This document shows positions 43,955 to 53,109 of a stretch of 64,000 nucleotides of DNA, in pieces. The notes under the pieces are model-generated. The model made no database searches. It saw only the letters and a program-made list of their open reading frames with translations, and was not told where the DNA came from. Made by a program: the position numbers and the translations under genes. The stretch covers positions 124,001-188,000 of the forward strand of contig CBFFRQ010000093.1 of assembly GCA_965644315.1 (NCBI GenBank). The letters are read 5' to 3'. This DNA is from Caecitellus pseudoparvulus. Its lineage: Eukaryota > Bigyra: Bicosoecida. Each line of letters begins with the position of its first letter. Position 1 is the stretch's first letter.

Positions 43955-46900
43955 TCAGTCGCCGCGTGCTTCTGGCGGCGTCCACTCGAAGGGGGCGGGC
44001 GGCTCGGGCTCAGGCCCATCGCTCACGCGCTCGCCTGGCTTCAGGATGTGAATGGGCGTCACGTCCTCGTCCATGCCTGTGCCCTGGTCGGCCAGCATGA
44101 CGATGCCAGAGGGGGAGCCGCTGGTGTTGCCCCGAATGGCCTCGTACCGCACCGCTGTGGCAGCAGCCGCTGCGGCACCAGCTTGGCCCGGCTCAGTGGC
44201 CAGCAGGCGCACCTTGCCCGCCTGCACCGGCGTCACCCGGCAGGGGTTGCCCAGCATGAAGTACTTGGGCTCTTTCTTCTTGGGCGCCGCAGCGGCAGAC
44301 GCCGCCTTGGCCGGCGACTCCGCCTTGCTCTCCTCTTCCCGCTCCTTGGCTTCGGCTGCCGCTCGCTCCGCCTCGTCCACGTTCGCGCTGAGTGTGCTGA
44401 GCGTGCTGAGGGTCTGCGTCAGCGGCACGCTGGCAGGAGGTGGAGAGGCGTGCCCTGGTGTGTCGCCGGCGGCTGCACCGCCCTTGGCGCGTGCTCGCGC
44501 CTTGGCCCGCGCACGTGCCTTGCCTTTGTTGGCAGCCTTGCTAGACTTGGCGGTGGACAGCTTCACAGTCTCCACACGCTCCTTCTTCCCCTCGGCATCC
44601 TCAGACAACATCTCGGGGTAGGCAAAGGCGGAGGGCGGCGCGTCGCAGACGCCCAGCGGCACATTGGGCATGGCCAGCGTCGCGTTGAGGCCCACCAGGG
44701 CTGTGGGCTGCAGCGCCAGCCCCAGCATGTGCATGTACGGGAACCAGTACCAGTGCTGCAGCCACATGGCCACGCCGATGACGGCAGGCATGCGGACGAA
44801 GCCAGCCCTGGACCCCATGGACACGACGACGTTGCGCCCGCCGGCGTCGATGATGCCCTGGGCGATGATGGCGCCCATCTTCGTCATGACGCCAGCCCGC
44901 TTGTCAGACATGGTGGTGGTGAAGAGCTCGCGGGCCTCCTTGGCCGCAGGCACGGCATCTGGCGCCGCCTGCTGCAGCACCAGGGCCAGGGCCATCAGCG
45001 CGCCCTGCTTCACGAACTCGGTGCGGTCCTCTGTCAGAGGCTTCAGCAGGCGCACGGCCTCCTCCGAGGCAGAGCCAGCACAGGCAATGCCCATGGCCAT
45101 GGCTGCGCCATACCGCACGTGGGGGTTGTAGCTCTCCGTCAACAGCGACACCAGCTGCGGCACACGCTCGGGCGTCTTGAACAGCACGAAGCCCAGGTTG
45201 GTCACGGCTGCGCGCCTGACATCGTCGTTGACGTCTGACACTGTCACGTGCAGCAAGCGCCGCACGGCGTCGTTGTTGCCAGTGCCGACGTACGCCATGC
45301 CGATGGCGTACATGCCGCCATACCGCATGACTGAGTCCTCCTCACGGCACAGCTGGTCCACCAGCACGTCTGCGCCTTCCTCCTGCCCGTAGCAGACGAA
45401 TGCCAGGCCCATGGCGATGCCGCGGGTGGTCTTCTCACGCTGCGTCTCCTTCGCAAACACCATGAGCTCCTCCACGGCCAGCTCCTGTGTCGCCTCAGAC
45501 ATCCACCCAGGGCCCTTGCCAGCGAGGGTCAAGCCAATGGCCACGCCAGCAGCCTCGCCCGCGACGCTGGAGTCTGACGCGAACATGACATTGCGGATCA
45601 TGGAGTAGGATTGGTCATCCCCCGCGGACATGGTGGCCAGCCCCAGTCCCAGCAGGGCGCCGTGCTGGATCACCTCGTGCTGCCGCATCTGCAGCGCGTT
45701 GGACAGGTATGTGACGGTGGCAGCCTCGCCAGCCACGCCGCGTGCAGCGTGCACCAGCCCCAGGCCGTACAACGCGCCTCCCTCCACATACGGCAGCTCG
45801 CTCATGGCGCCGTCTTGCGGCAGGTACGGGCCCAGCTCTTCCATGACGTTGTCCCGGTTGCCCAGCTGCACCATGCCCTGAGCTGCGGCGGAGGAGAACT
45901 GTGCCCAGTGCTTGGCCCGCTTGAGCCAGTCCATGTGCTTGCGCAGGAAGGCGTCCTGCGCAGTGCCGGCGTGCATGTAGCCGTGCGTCACCACCATGGC
46001 GTGGTGCAGGATGGGGTTCTCCCTGGCCTGGGAGTTCTTCACGCGCTCCATGAGCAGGGTGTCAGCCTTGCTGTGCTGAGACATGAAGTGCAGGTACGCG
46101 TGGGCGGTGACACGCCCCGACACGATGCTGCGCAGCACCTCCAGGGCGTTCTTGCCGTAGGGGGACTCCTTGGGCAGGGCTGGGAAGGGCGCCTCCTCCT
46201 TGCCCTCCTCTGCACCCTCCTCTGCCGCGTCGCCGGCGGGGAGGGCTGCCTGCACGTCAGCCAGAAACTGCTGGTTGTCGTTGTCCACAGCGTCAAATGC
46301 AATCTGGTACGCCAGCAAGACACTGCGCTCGTCGCCTGAGCGCAGCAGTCTGACCATGATCTGCGCCACCTCCGAAGCGGCGCCGAGGTACTCCTGGCAC
46401 TTGCACAGGGCAAGGACGTCAGAGCTCGCCTCGGACTCCGCGTACACGCCGACGAGCTGCGACACGACCTCCCGCCTGAAGCTGCGCAGGGTGACGGTGG
46501 CCAGGGCCGCGTCGAAGGTAAAGCGCAGGGCTTTCGCCAGCCCCTCGCTGCCTGACGCAGCCTCGCAGGCAGTCAGCGTCGCAGCCAGCTGGTCCAGGCG
46601 GTACGTCTCCAGGGCCACACCGATGGCCTGCGAGAATGCACCCGCTGCCTGGCACCGCTGCAGGACGTGGTCCACCACCTCCTCCATGCGGGGAGGCAGG
46701 GCTGCTGTGGCTGAGGCATCCTGGGTGGTGTACGCCTCCTTGCGTGCGGCGGCATACTGCCGAATGCACTGCGCCACCATTGTCTCCTCGTACTGTCCCC
46801 GCGCATCCACCTCGAAGTGTGGCCCAGCCAGCAGGGCGAACTTCACAGCCTCCTCATACTCCTCCAAGTGGTAGAAGATCTGCGGGAGGCCGGGGGGGGA

Positions 46901-47260
46901 GCAGTGCCGCAGGCAAGGCGACGCAAGCCAACTGGCGTTTCACGCGCACCTTGCTGGCCACCGCCGCTGCCAGCTGCCTGTCAGCGAAGGAGTCCCGCTC
47001 GCACAGGTCCTCAATGATTGTGATGTAGTCCGCGGCATCAGTCCACGCCACGTCGATCGAGTCGTGCACCTTGCGCAGCGCCGACGCCTGTGCAAGCGGC
47101 GAGGGGGTGTTGGTGTGCGCAGGGCTCGTCCAGCACCCAAACGTCAGCACGCGAGACACACCTTCACTCGGTCGTCGGTCTCCGACAGCAGGGCTAGCAT
47201 GCTGGTGGACCCTGCCGAAGCAAGGGCAGCAGAAGGGGCGAGGATGGCGGCAACTGCCAT
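43955..47260 (-). CDS. RPN2: 26S proteasome regulatory subunit RPN2 (PSMD1)
   Basis: Largest non-ATPase scaffold of the 19S base, binding the Rpn13 ubiquitin receptor; 1,053 aa. Exons are 47260-47162, 47087-46950 and 46879-43955. Joined exons read STSMLALLSETDDRVK, ASALRKVHDSIDVAWTDAADY and IFYHLEEYEEAVKFALLAG, matching the family N-terminus. A helical rod follows, then the proteasome/cyclosome (PC) repeats: GGALYGLGLVHAARG, GALLGLGLATMSAG, GIAMGLAFVCYGQ, GGMYAIGMAYVGTG and GAAMAMGIACAG. The C-terminal domain contains a Lys/Ala-rich acidic insert (about residues 780-870), then YFMLGNPCRVTPVQAGKVRLL, and ends PFEWTPPEARGD. The last residues are where Rpn13 docks in the family. Both introns are phase 0 and about 70 nt. 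Confidence 0.95.
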
Positions 47261-47702
47261 GTTGTTGGGGGTGATCCTGGAGGCTGGCAGGTGGTGCCTT
47301 GGCAACCCTTGCTGGCGTTGCCTCTGCGTTTCGTGTCGAGCCACCACGCCTCCGTTGGCAGGGCAGGGGTCGCTGGGCAGGGAGCGAAGTGCCGAGCAAC
47401 TCTTGTGGGTGTGCAGGAGTGTGCCGAGGCCGCATCAGTGCACAGTATCAGCACCCCCAGCCCCTGTGTGGCAAGGGGCAGGGGGGGTCGGCTCACAGCG
47501 TTCAGGCAACCTTTGGCTGGAGAAGGGTCAGGGGGGGTGGTGTTGGCAACCTCGGCAAGGGGGCATGGCAGCTGTCTGCATGCCTCAAGCAGGTATCGGC
47601 CAACGTGTCACTTTCCGTTCCTGCGTTATCACCTCTGTTGTGCCCTTCGCACCTGGTCATCTGCACCCCTCATCTCACCGCACCACCACGCCAACATCCA
47701 CC
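47261..47702. promoter_or_regulatory. Divergent promoter, RPN2 / two-RRM gene
   Basis: A 442 bp spacer without a credible gene; the ORFs that cross it are low-quality shadows. No proteasome-type element, TATA box or repeat was recognised. Confidence 0.35.
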
Positions 47703-48677
47703 ATGGCTGCTTGTAAGTGACTGCTTCGCCGCGGCAGCCTCCAGGAAGCCCACGAAACGCGGCTTTTCTGCACTGTCTGTGTCTGTGGCGAGGGTTTGGG
47801 TGCGCCTGTCTTGCCGCATCCGCCTCGTCGCGGCATGTTGCCAAGCGCCGCTGTGCCGCGCACCGGCACACACACACGCGCGCCTGCCCTCCTGCTGCTG
47901 CCCCGTGGCGCATTGCCCACCGCCCAAGGGGAAGGTAGAGTGCATTGTGGCGCCGTGGTGCAGCCGGGGTGTGCGGGCGGGCGCCGTGGGCGCTGTGCTG
48001 CGGCGAGGTGCAGTGTTCCTCTTGCGTGCTGGCGTGCCAGCTGCACTTCCTTTCGCACTGGCCCACGCTGCTCCCCTCCGCGCCGCGCAGCCACCAACGC
48101 TCGCGTGTACATCGGCAACCTGTCCTGGGCCGTGGACGATGAGATGCTGACCACCCACATGGAGACCGCCGGCACCATCGTGTCTGCCACCGTCATGCGC
48201 AAGCGTGACGGCCGCTCCAAGGGCTGCGCCATCGTGGAGTACTCCACCCCCGCCGAGGCCGAGAAGGCCAAGACCGACCTGACTGACTCCGAGCTGGAGG
48301 GCCGCAAGATCTTCGTGCGCGAGGACAAGGAGCCCGCTGGCGCCTTCAACGCCACCAAGCCCGCCGCGGACCGCGCCCCCCGCACCCGCCGCACGCGTGC
48401 TGCCCCCGCTGACGCTGGCGCCCCCGCCGCTGCTGAGGGCACCTCCCTGTACATCGGCAACCTGTCGTGGGAGGCCACCTGGCAGGACCTGAAGGACCTC
48501 TTCGCGGACTTCGGCTGCGTGTACACCACCGTGAAGGAGGGCCGTGACGGCCGCTCTCGCGGCTGGGGCATCGCCCGCTTCGAGACCGCCGAGCAGGCGT
48601 CCGCCGTCATCGCCGAGTTCCACGACACGGAGTTCATGGGCCGCAGCCTGGTCGTCCGTGAGGACAAGGAGATGTAA
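47703..48677 (+). CDS. Two-RRM RNA-binding protein
   Basis: RNA-binding protein of 198 aa. Exon 1 is only 10 nt (47703-47712, encoding MAA plus one base) and exon 2 is 48091-48677, separated by a 378 nt intron, the longest in the window. The join gives MAASTNARVYIGNLSW. RRM1 has RNP2 VYIGNL and RNP1 SKGCAIVEYS; RRM2 has RNP2 LYIGNL and RNP1 SRGWGIARFE. A short Arg/Thr/Ala linker (APRTRRTRAA) joins them, and both domains end with VREDKE, showing that they arose by duplication. It resembles Gbp2/Hrb1 or HMMR-like two-RRM proteins, but no specific orthologue is claimed. Codon bias is strong, as in MAT, suggesting abundant expression. The long intron behind a tiny first exon is suited to splicing autoregulation (inference). 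Confidence 0.85.
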
Positions 48678-49550
48678 GTTCGCCGTCACGGCGGGCGTGA
48701 CCCCCTGAGCAGGGGGGTGGTGGAGTGGATGTGTGTGCGGCATTGCCTGTGCAAGAGACGGGAGGACACAGGCAGCCTGCACCCCGAGGAGGGCTGGGGT
48801 GTGGGTGGATGAGACGAGGGACCAGGTTTTTCGTGGTAGCGCGTTTCGGACGCCGGAGGGGCGGGCTGCAGTTGGGGTGCGGGCGCGGCGGGGCCCGTTC
48901 TTGAATGCATGTGGCCGCAACCCTGCATCATTCGCGGGACTCGAAAATCGCCCCCCAGCGTGCGCACTGCCTCCAGCCTCCCACGGCTGAGCACTTTCCT
49001 CCACGACTACTCCATCGCACCTTGAGCCCCGAGAGCACATTCTGTGCACGTTTCGTTCGTGAGTGCCCCCCGCTTGCTGCCCTGCTTTCGCGCTTTGTGC
49101 GCTGGCTGGCACGGCGGACTTTGCTGGCGATGTTGGCTGCCTGCATGTCGATGGGTGCTGGCCGTGAGAACGGCACAGCACTGCAGCGCACATGTTGTGT
49201 TATACAGCTGGGGGTGGTGTGGGGCAGTGTGGTGGCCGTGGAACGGCGCGGCGCAGGCTGGTTCCGCTGCTGAGGTGCTGCCAGCCCAGCGGCGTTTCCA
49301 CCCTTTCCGTGCCAGTGTTTGCCGACGTCCCATGGTTTCTGCGTGCCCCACTGCATGCCCCAGCCTTGTGCGCTGGCTGGCCCTGGTGTCCCACCCCACG
49401 TTGCGTCTGTGCCGAGCCTCGTGGCCACTTGAGCAGGCGCCTGGTTGGTGTCAATTTCCGCAGACCCCTGCAGCACGCTTCTCTCCGACCGCCCACGCGC
49501 CGCAGGCCTCCCCGCGATCGTCTCCTCTCGCACCAACACCAGCATCAACC
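48678..49550. other. Intergenic region before RPS27, probably with 5' UTR intron
   Basis: An 873 bp region with no credible protein gene. A hairpin (CCCCCT/AGGGGG, loop GAGC) sits at 48701-48716 in the 3' UTR of the RRM gene. AATGCAT lies at 48904. A GTGAGT donor near 49070 and CAG acceptors near 49464 or 49504 could define a 5' UTR intron of RPS27, common in ribosomal-protein genes. AATTTCCGCAG occurs at 49453. Confidence 0.35.
48904..48910 (+). terminator. AATGCAT motif downstream of the two-RRM gene
   Basis: The motif lies 227 nt past the RRM gene stop, farther than other copies; it may mark a long 3' UTR or be incidental. Confidence 0.2.
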
Positions 49551-49895
49551 ATGCCTGTCGTTGACCTCACCGTCCCTGACGTGCGCGCCGAGAAGAAGCA
49601 GCACAAGCTGAAGCGCCTGGTTCAGTCCCCCAACTCCTACTTCATGGACGTCAAGTGCCCCGGCTGCCTGCAGATCACCACCGTGTTCTCCCACGCCCAG
49701 ACTGCTGTCGTGTGCGCCGAGTAAGTGCTGCGACGCTGCTGTCGCGCGCCGATGGCGTGCTTGATCCGCGTGCATTCTGCAGCGAAACGCAACCCACCGC
49801 CGCCCCGTCTCTGCAGCTGCGGCACCGTCCTGTGCATGCCCACCGGTGGCAAGTGCAAGCTGACTGAGGGCTGCGACTTCAGGAAGAAGGCTTAA
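49551..49895 (+). CDS. RPS27: 40S ribosomal protein S27 (eS27)
   Basis: Small-subunit ribosomal protein, 82 aa, family length 82-84. Exons 49551-49720 and 49817-49895 (96 nt intron, phase 2). [22 protein letters not shown] is nearly invariant across eukaryotes. The zinc ribbon is CPGC and CADC, 14 residues apart, followed by [21 protein letters not shown]. The intron splits the second Cys pair. Strong codon bias fits high expression. Confidence 0.97.
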
Positions 49896-50124
49896 GGATC
49901 CGGCTGCTGCCCTGCTCAGCACCTGCCCGCCCTCCACGACGACTGGACACCTGCCCTCTCTTCCTCGGGTGACGTAGGTGCTGGGCTGGAGATGGCCTCC
50001 TCTCCCTCCCTCCCCATGGCTCGCCATGGATGAGGGTGTCCGCCCCTTCCCCCCCCTCTTCTCTCCCACAACGCCATGGGTGAAACACCTCTCGGTGCAG
50101 ACATGGCTTGGTGTAGGGTTGCTC

Positions 50125-50131
50125 AATGCAT
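50125..50131 (-). terminator. AATGCAT 3'-end motif after B9D2
   Basis: The full AATGCATT palindrome lies 17 nt past the B9D2 stop on the minus strand, and also downstream (230 nt) of convergent RPS27. Confidence 0.35.
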
Positions 50132-50147
50132 TCCTGTGCCACGCTCC

Positions 50148-51282
50148 TCACACACCTGCCGCTGTCGTGGCTGTGGCCGCTTGGGCCAGGTCCACGCCGT
50201 AGGTGTGGAAGTTCCGCATCACAACGTCGAAGCGCACGTGTACCTGGGAAGGGAGGCGTGCCGGTGTGAGGACGACGTGCACTGGCGAGCTGCGAGGGCT
50301 CGTCACGCACCGTGCCAGAGGACACCGTCGCAATGTTCTTGCGGTGCTGCTGGTCTGTGTACAGGACGCTGGTGCTCTTGAGGTGCGGCACGCCCCCCAC
50401 GAAGGCCGCTGCCATCTCCTGGGACGGCGTGCCGGCGGGGCGCCAGGTGGGGCAGCTCACTTCGTAGCTGCCCGGTGTGCAGGGCACGTGCAACACGCCA
50501 TACCCCTGCAGCTCCAGCCTGCCGTCGTCGTCCAAGTGCCACACAGACAGCAGCATGCGCGGCCAGCCCTGTGCAGGGAAGGGGCGCCCGCCTGTCCAGC
50601 GCAGGCGTGCCTGCACGGGGACGCAGCTCACGCACGCTGAGGGTTCCTGCGTTGTAGTGCACGTCGAGAGGGTGACTCCACACCGCAACATCCGTGCCTT
50701 GCACTGGGTAGTCTGTCTGTGTCTGCCCGGCCTCGTCTCCTTCCACCAGTACCCACAGGTTCTCCCCTTGCGGGGTGCCTGCCTCCACCGCCCACTTGCA
50801 GCAGACAGCACCAGTGAATCCCGTGCCCCCCAAGATTTCCCCGAGAATGTGCACTTGCGGCTGCTGCTCTGCAAGTTCCTCCCTGCGCCTCTTGGCTTCA
50901 ATGTCGTACACTATGTCGTGCGCTGCGGTTGTGCAGGGGGGTGCGGGGTGGGGCAACGTGCACTGCATGGCGTTTCAGGCCTGAAACGCCCGTTAGCGAG
51001 AGCCCTGCCTCGCGCACCTTTCGAGCCCCTGTACTTGGCCTGCCTGCTTGAGCGCACTGCATCCACCGCGCTGCTCAGGGCTGCATAGTCATCGGTCGGC
51101 CCACTCGGGCCAGGTGAAGGGGAAGACCTGCCACGGCTGCTGCTGCGTGCTGGGCCTGCTGCCCCTTCCCCTCGGTCGCTGCCTCTGCTGCGGGATTGAC
51201 GCCCTCTTGGTGGGAGGGAGCTGCCACCGCTGGCGGCCGCCCCCCGTCCTCGCCTGGGTCTGCCCGGCTCGGCGTCTGCCAT
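50148..51282 (-). CDS. B9D2: B9 domain-containing protein 2 (ciliary transition zone)
   Basis: Component of the MKS/B9 module at the base of cilia and flagella. Exons 51282-51018, 50922-50636, 50568-50311 and 50243-50148 give 301 aa. The B9 (C2-like) domain covers about residues 115-290: QVHILGEILGGTGFTGAVCCKW, AGQTQTDYPVQGTDVAVWSHPLDVHY, GWPRMLLSVWHLDDDGRLELQGYG, HVPCTPGSYEVSCPTWRP, AFVGG and VRFDVVMRNFHTYGVD all match B9D2 in order. The 67 nt intron 2 was preferred over a 25 nt alternative because it gives the family spacing without an insert. The first roughly 100 residues (Arg/Ser/Gly-rich, then DDYAALSSAVDAV) are an unusual extension; typical B9D2 is about 175 aa. It shares a 187 bp divergent promoter with the Sel1 gene. 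Its presence implies a flagellated stage. Confidence 0.92.
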
Positions 51283-51469
51283 GCCGCTTCCTGTCGTGCA
51301 GTGCCGTCGAAGCGCCTGCCGTTGAGCGCTTGGGCTTGCAGCACAACAGCTGGTGCTGTAAATCCCACGCGAAGCGCAAAGGGGGACCCCTCTGCAGGTA
51401 GCGCATGCTTTGTGTCTGGAATACCATGCGCTTTCTTACCGGTCATCTGGTTTTGCGCTCGCCTGCGTG

Positions 51470-52990
51470 ATGCTGCCAGGGCGCCATTGCGCTGGCCTGT
51501 GGGCTGTGCGGAAATCGCTTGCTCCTCGCCTCGTTTCTGCCTGTCTTGTCCCACGATCTGTGGCGTTTGCTGGCATCCGAGCGGTGCCAGCATGGAATAT
51601 GCTGGGTGTCTCTGTGGCCTCTTTCTCTTCGCCGTCAACCGCGCGGGCCGAGGAGCTGTACGAAGCCGCTCGTGTCCAGAAACAGGCTCGCCGCGACGCC
51701 AAGACTGTCACTGCGCTGTTCCTTGAAAGCGCGAGTTTGGGACACGCCGCGTCTGCCGCAGAAGCCGCATACCGGTGCCGACGGGGCATTGGCACTGCCA
51801 TAGACGCACCCCTCGCGCTCCGCCTGGCACTGCAGGGAGCGCAGGCGGGCAATGCGGATGCTGCTGCCACGGCAGGTCAAATGTTGTGCAGCGGCGAGGC
51901 AGGGACACGCGAACCAGAGCAGGGCATCACATGGCTGCGCCACGCAGCCGAAGTCGGGCATGCTGCCGCAGCGCTGGACCTTGGGTGGCACCTGGAGAGG
52001 GCACAGCCCGCAGATGAGGCAGGTGCACGGAGTGCTTATGAGCTTGCACGGCAGGGCGGGCTGCCAGCTGCAGCGTACCGCCTGGCGCAGCTGGAGCACA
52101 GGGCAGTGCCCAAAGGAGGCGATGCATCGCTTGCAGTGCGTCTGTACCAGGAGGCGGCGTCGGCAGGGCACGTGGCAGCGGCTGCAAGGGGGGGCTTTCT
52201 GCTGGAAGCGGTGCCTGGAGAACACCACAACCCGGAAGCCGCCCTGAAGCTGTACCGCATGGCGGCTGCAGCAGGGGATGCCTTCGCAGCCTATCGAATT
52301 GGGTGGATGTACAAGCATGGACGCGGCGTGCGTCGCTCTCTGCGGGAGGCGTTTTCGTGGTCCTCAAAAGCCGCCAACGCAGGCTACGCACCTGGCCAAT
52401 ACGCTGTCGGCCTTGCACACGAGGCAGGGCACGGCACCCCAGTGGACGAAGAAGCTGCAATGGCTGCGTTTGAGTCTGCGGCGAAGCAGGGCATGGCCCC
52501 TGCTGCGTTTGCATTGGCCATGCTCCTGCACTGCCGCTCGGAATCCGGCAGTCAGTCTGCGCTTGCATGGTACGAGCGAGCCTGCGAAACTGGCTATGCC
52601 CCAGCTTGGCTGGGCATGGGTGTCCTGCTGCAGAGCAGTGGGCTGCGCAGTACCTTGCGCCGCGCCACCTCCCCCGAGGCCTGCTTCACCATGGCAGCGG
52701 AAGCTGCCTCTGGCAACGCAGCAGCTCAGCGTTTGCTGGGCTCCGCTGCCATGCGCCTGCTCTGCGCCGGCCAGTGCAGCAGCACGTCTCAGCCCCTGCA
52801 CTTTCTAGAGATGGCGGCCAAAGGCGGCCATGTGCTCGCGCAGTACTCGCTGGGTGTGTGCCTGTTGCAGGGCCGAGGGGGGGTACCACGGGACGCCAGC
52901 GCCGGCCTGCGCTGGCTGCGCCGAGCTGCCGGGGCAGGGCACAAAGGCGCCAAGGCCAAACTTCGCGCGGTGCCTCGGACAGGTGATTGA
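51470..52990 (+). CDS. Sel1-repeat (SLR) protein
   Basis: 506 aa, intronless, with about ten Sel1-like repeats of 36-40 residues: for example AAYRIGWMYKHGRGVRRSLR, GQYAVGLAHEAGHGTPVDEE, AQYSLGVCLLQGRGGVPRDA and the helix-B partner AGLRWLRRAAGAGHKGAK. Such solenoids scaffold protein complexes (Hrd3/SEL1L in ER-associated decay, or mitochondrial Coa7). The N-terminus from ATG 51470 (MLPGRHCAGLWAVRKSLAPR) lacks acidic residues and is Arg-rich, suggesting a mitochondrial presequence; an earlier in-frame ATG exists. No transmembrane helix like that of SEL1L was seen, so a soluble mitochondrial or cytosolic adaptor is favoured. Function remains open. Confidence 0.78.
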   Translation: MLPGRHCAGLWAVRKSLAPRLVSACLVPRSVAFAGIRAVPAWNMLGVSVASFSSPSTARAEELYEAARVQKQARRDAKTVTALFLESASLGHAASAAEAAYRCRRGIGTAIDAPLALRLALQGAQAGNADAAATAGQMLCSGEAGTREPEQGITWLRHAAEVGHAAAALDLGWHLERAQPADEAGARSAYELARQGGLPAAAYRLAQLEHRAVPKGGDASLAVRLYQEAASAGHVAAAARGGFLLEAVPGEHHNPEAALKLYRMAAAAGDAFAAYRIGWMYKHGRGVRRSLREAFSWSSKAANAGYAPGQYAVGLAHEAGHGTPVDEEAAMAAFESAAKQGMAPAAFALAMLLHCRSESGSQSALAWYERACETGYAPAWLGMGVLLQSSGLRSTLRRATSPEACFTMAAEAASGNAAAQRLLGSAAMRLLCAGQCSSTSQPLHFLEMAAKGGHVLAQYSLGVCLLQGRGGVPRDASAGLRWLRRAAGAGHKGAKAKLRAVPRTGD

Positions 52991-53109
52991 AGTGAAGATT
53001 ACTCAGAATCCGTGTCCCCCACGTGCCCTGCCCGCCCCCCTCCAAGCGCACACTGCGGTAGTGCTCGGCGTGGTGGCACGTGCGGAGAAAGCTCCACCAC
53101 ACCCCCAGC

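Noticed and set aside
50611-50635. A 25-nt intron in B9D2
   Set aside because: It keeps the frame, but inserts residues absent from the family. A 67-nt intron with the same donor (50635-50569) gives an ungapped match and a size like other introns here.
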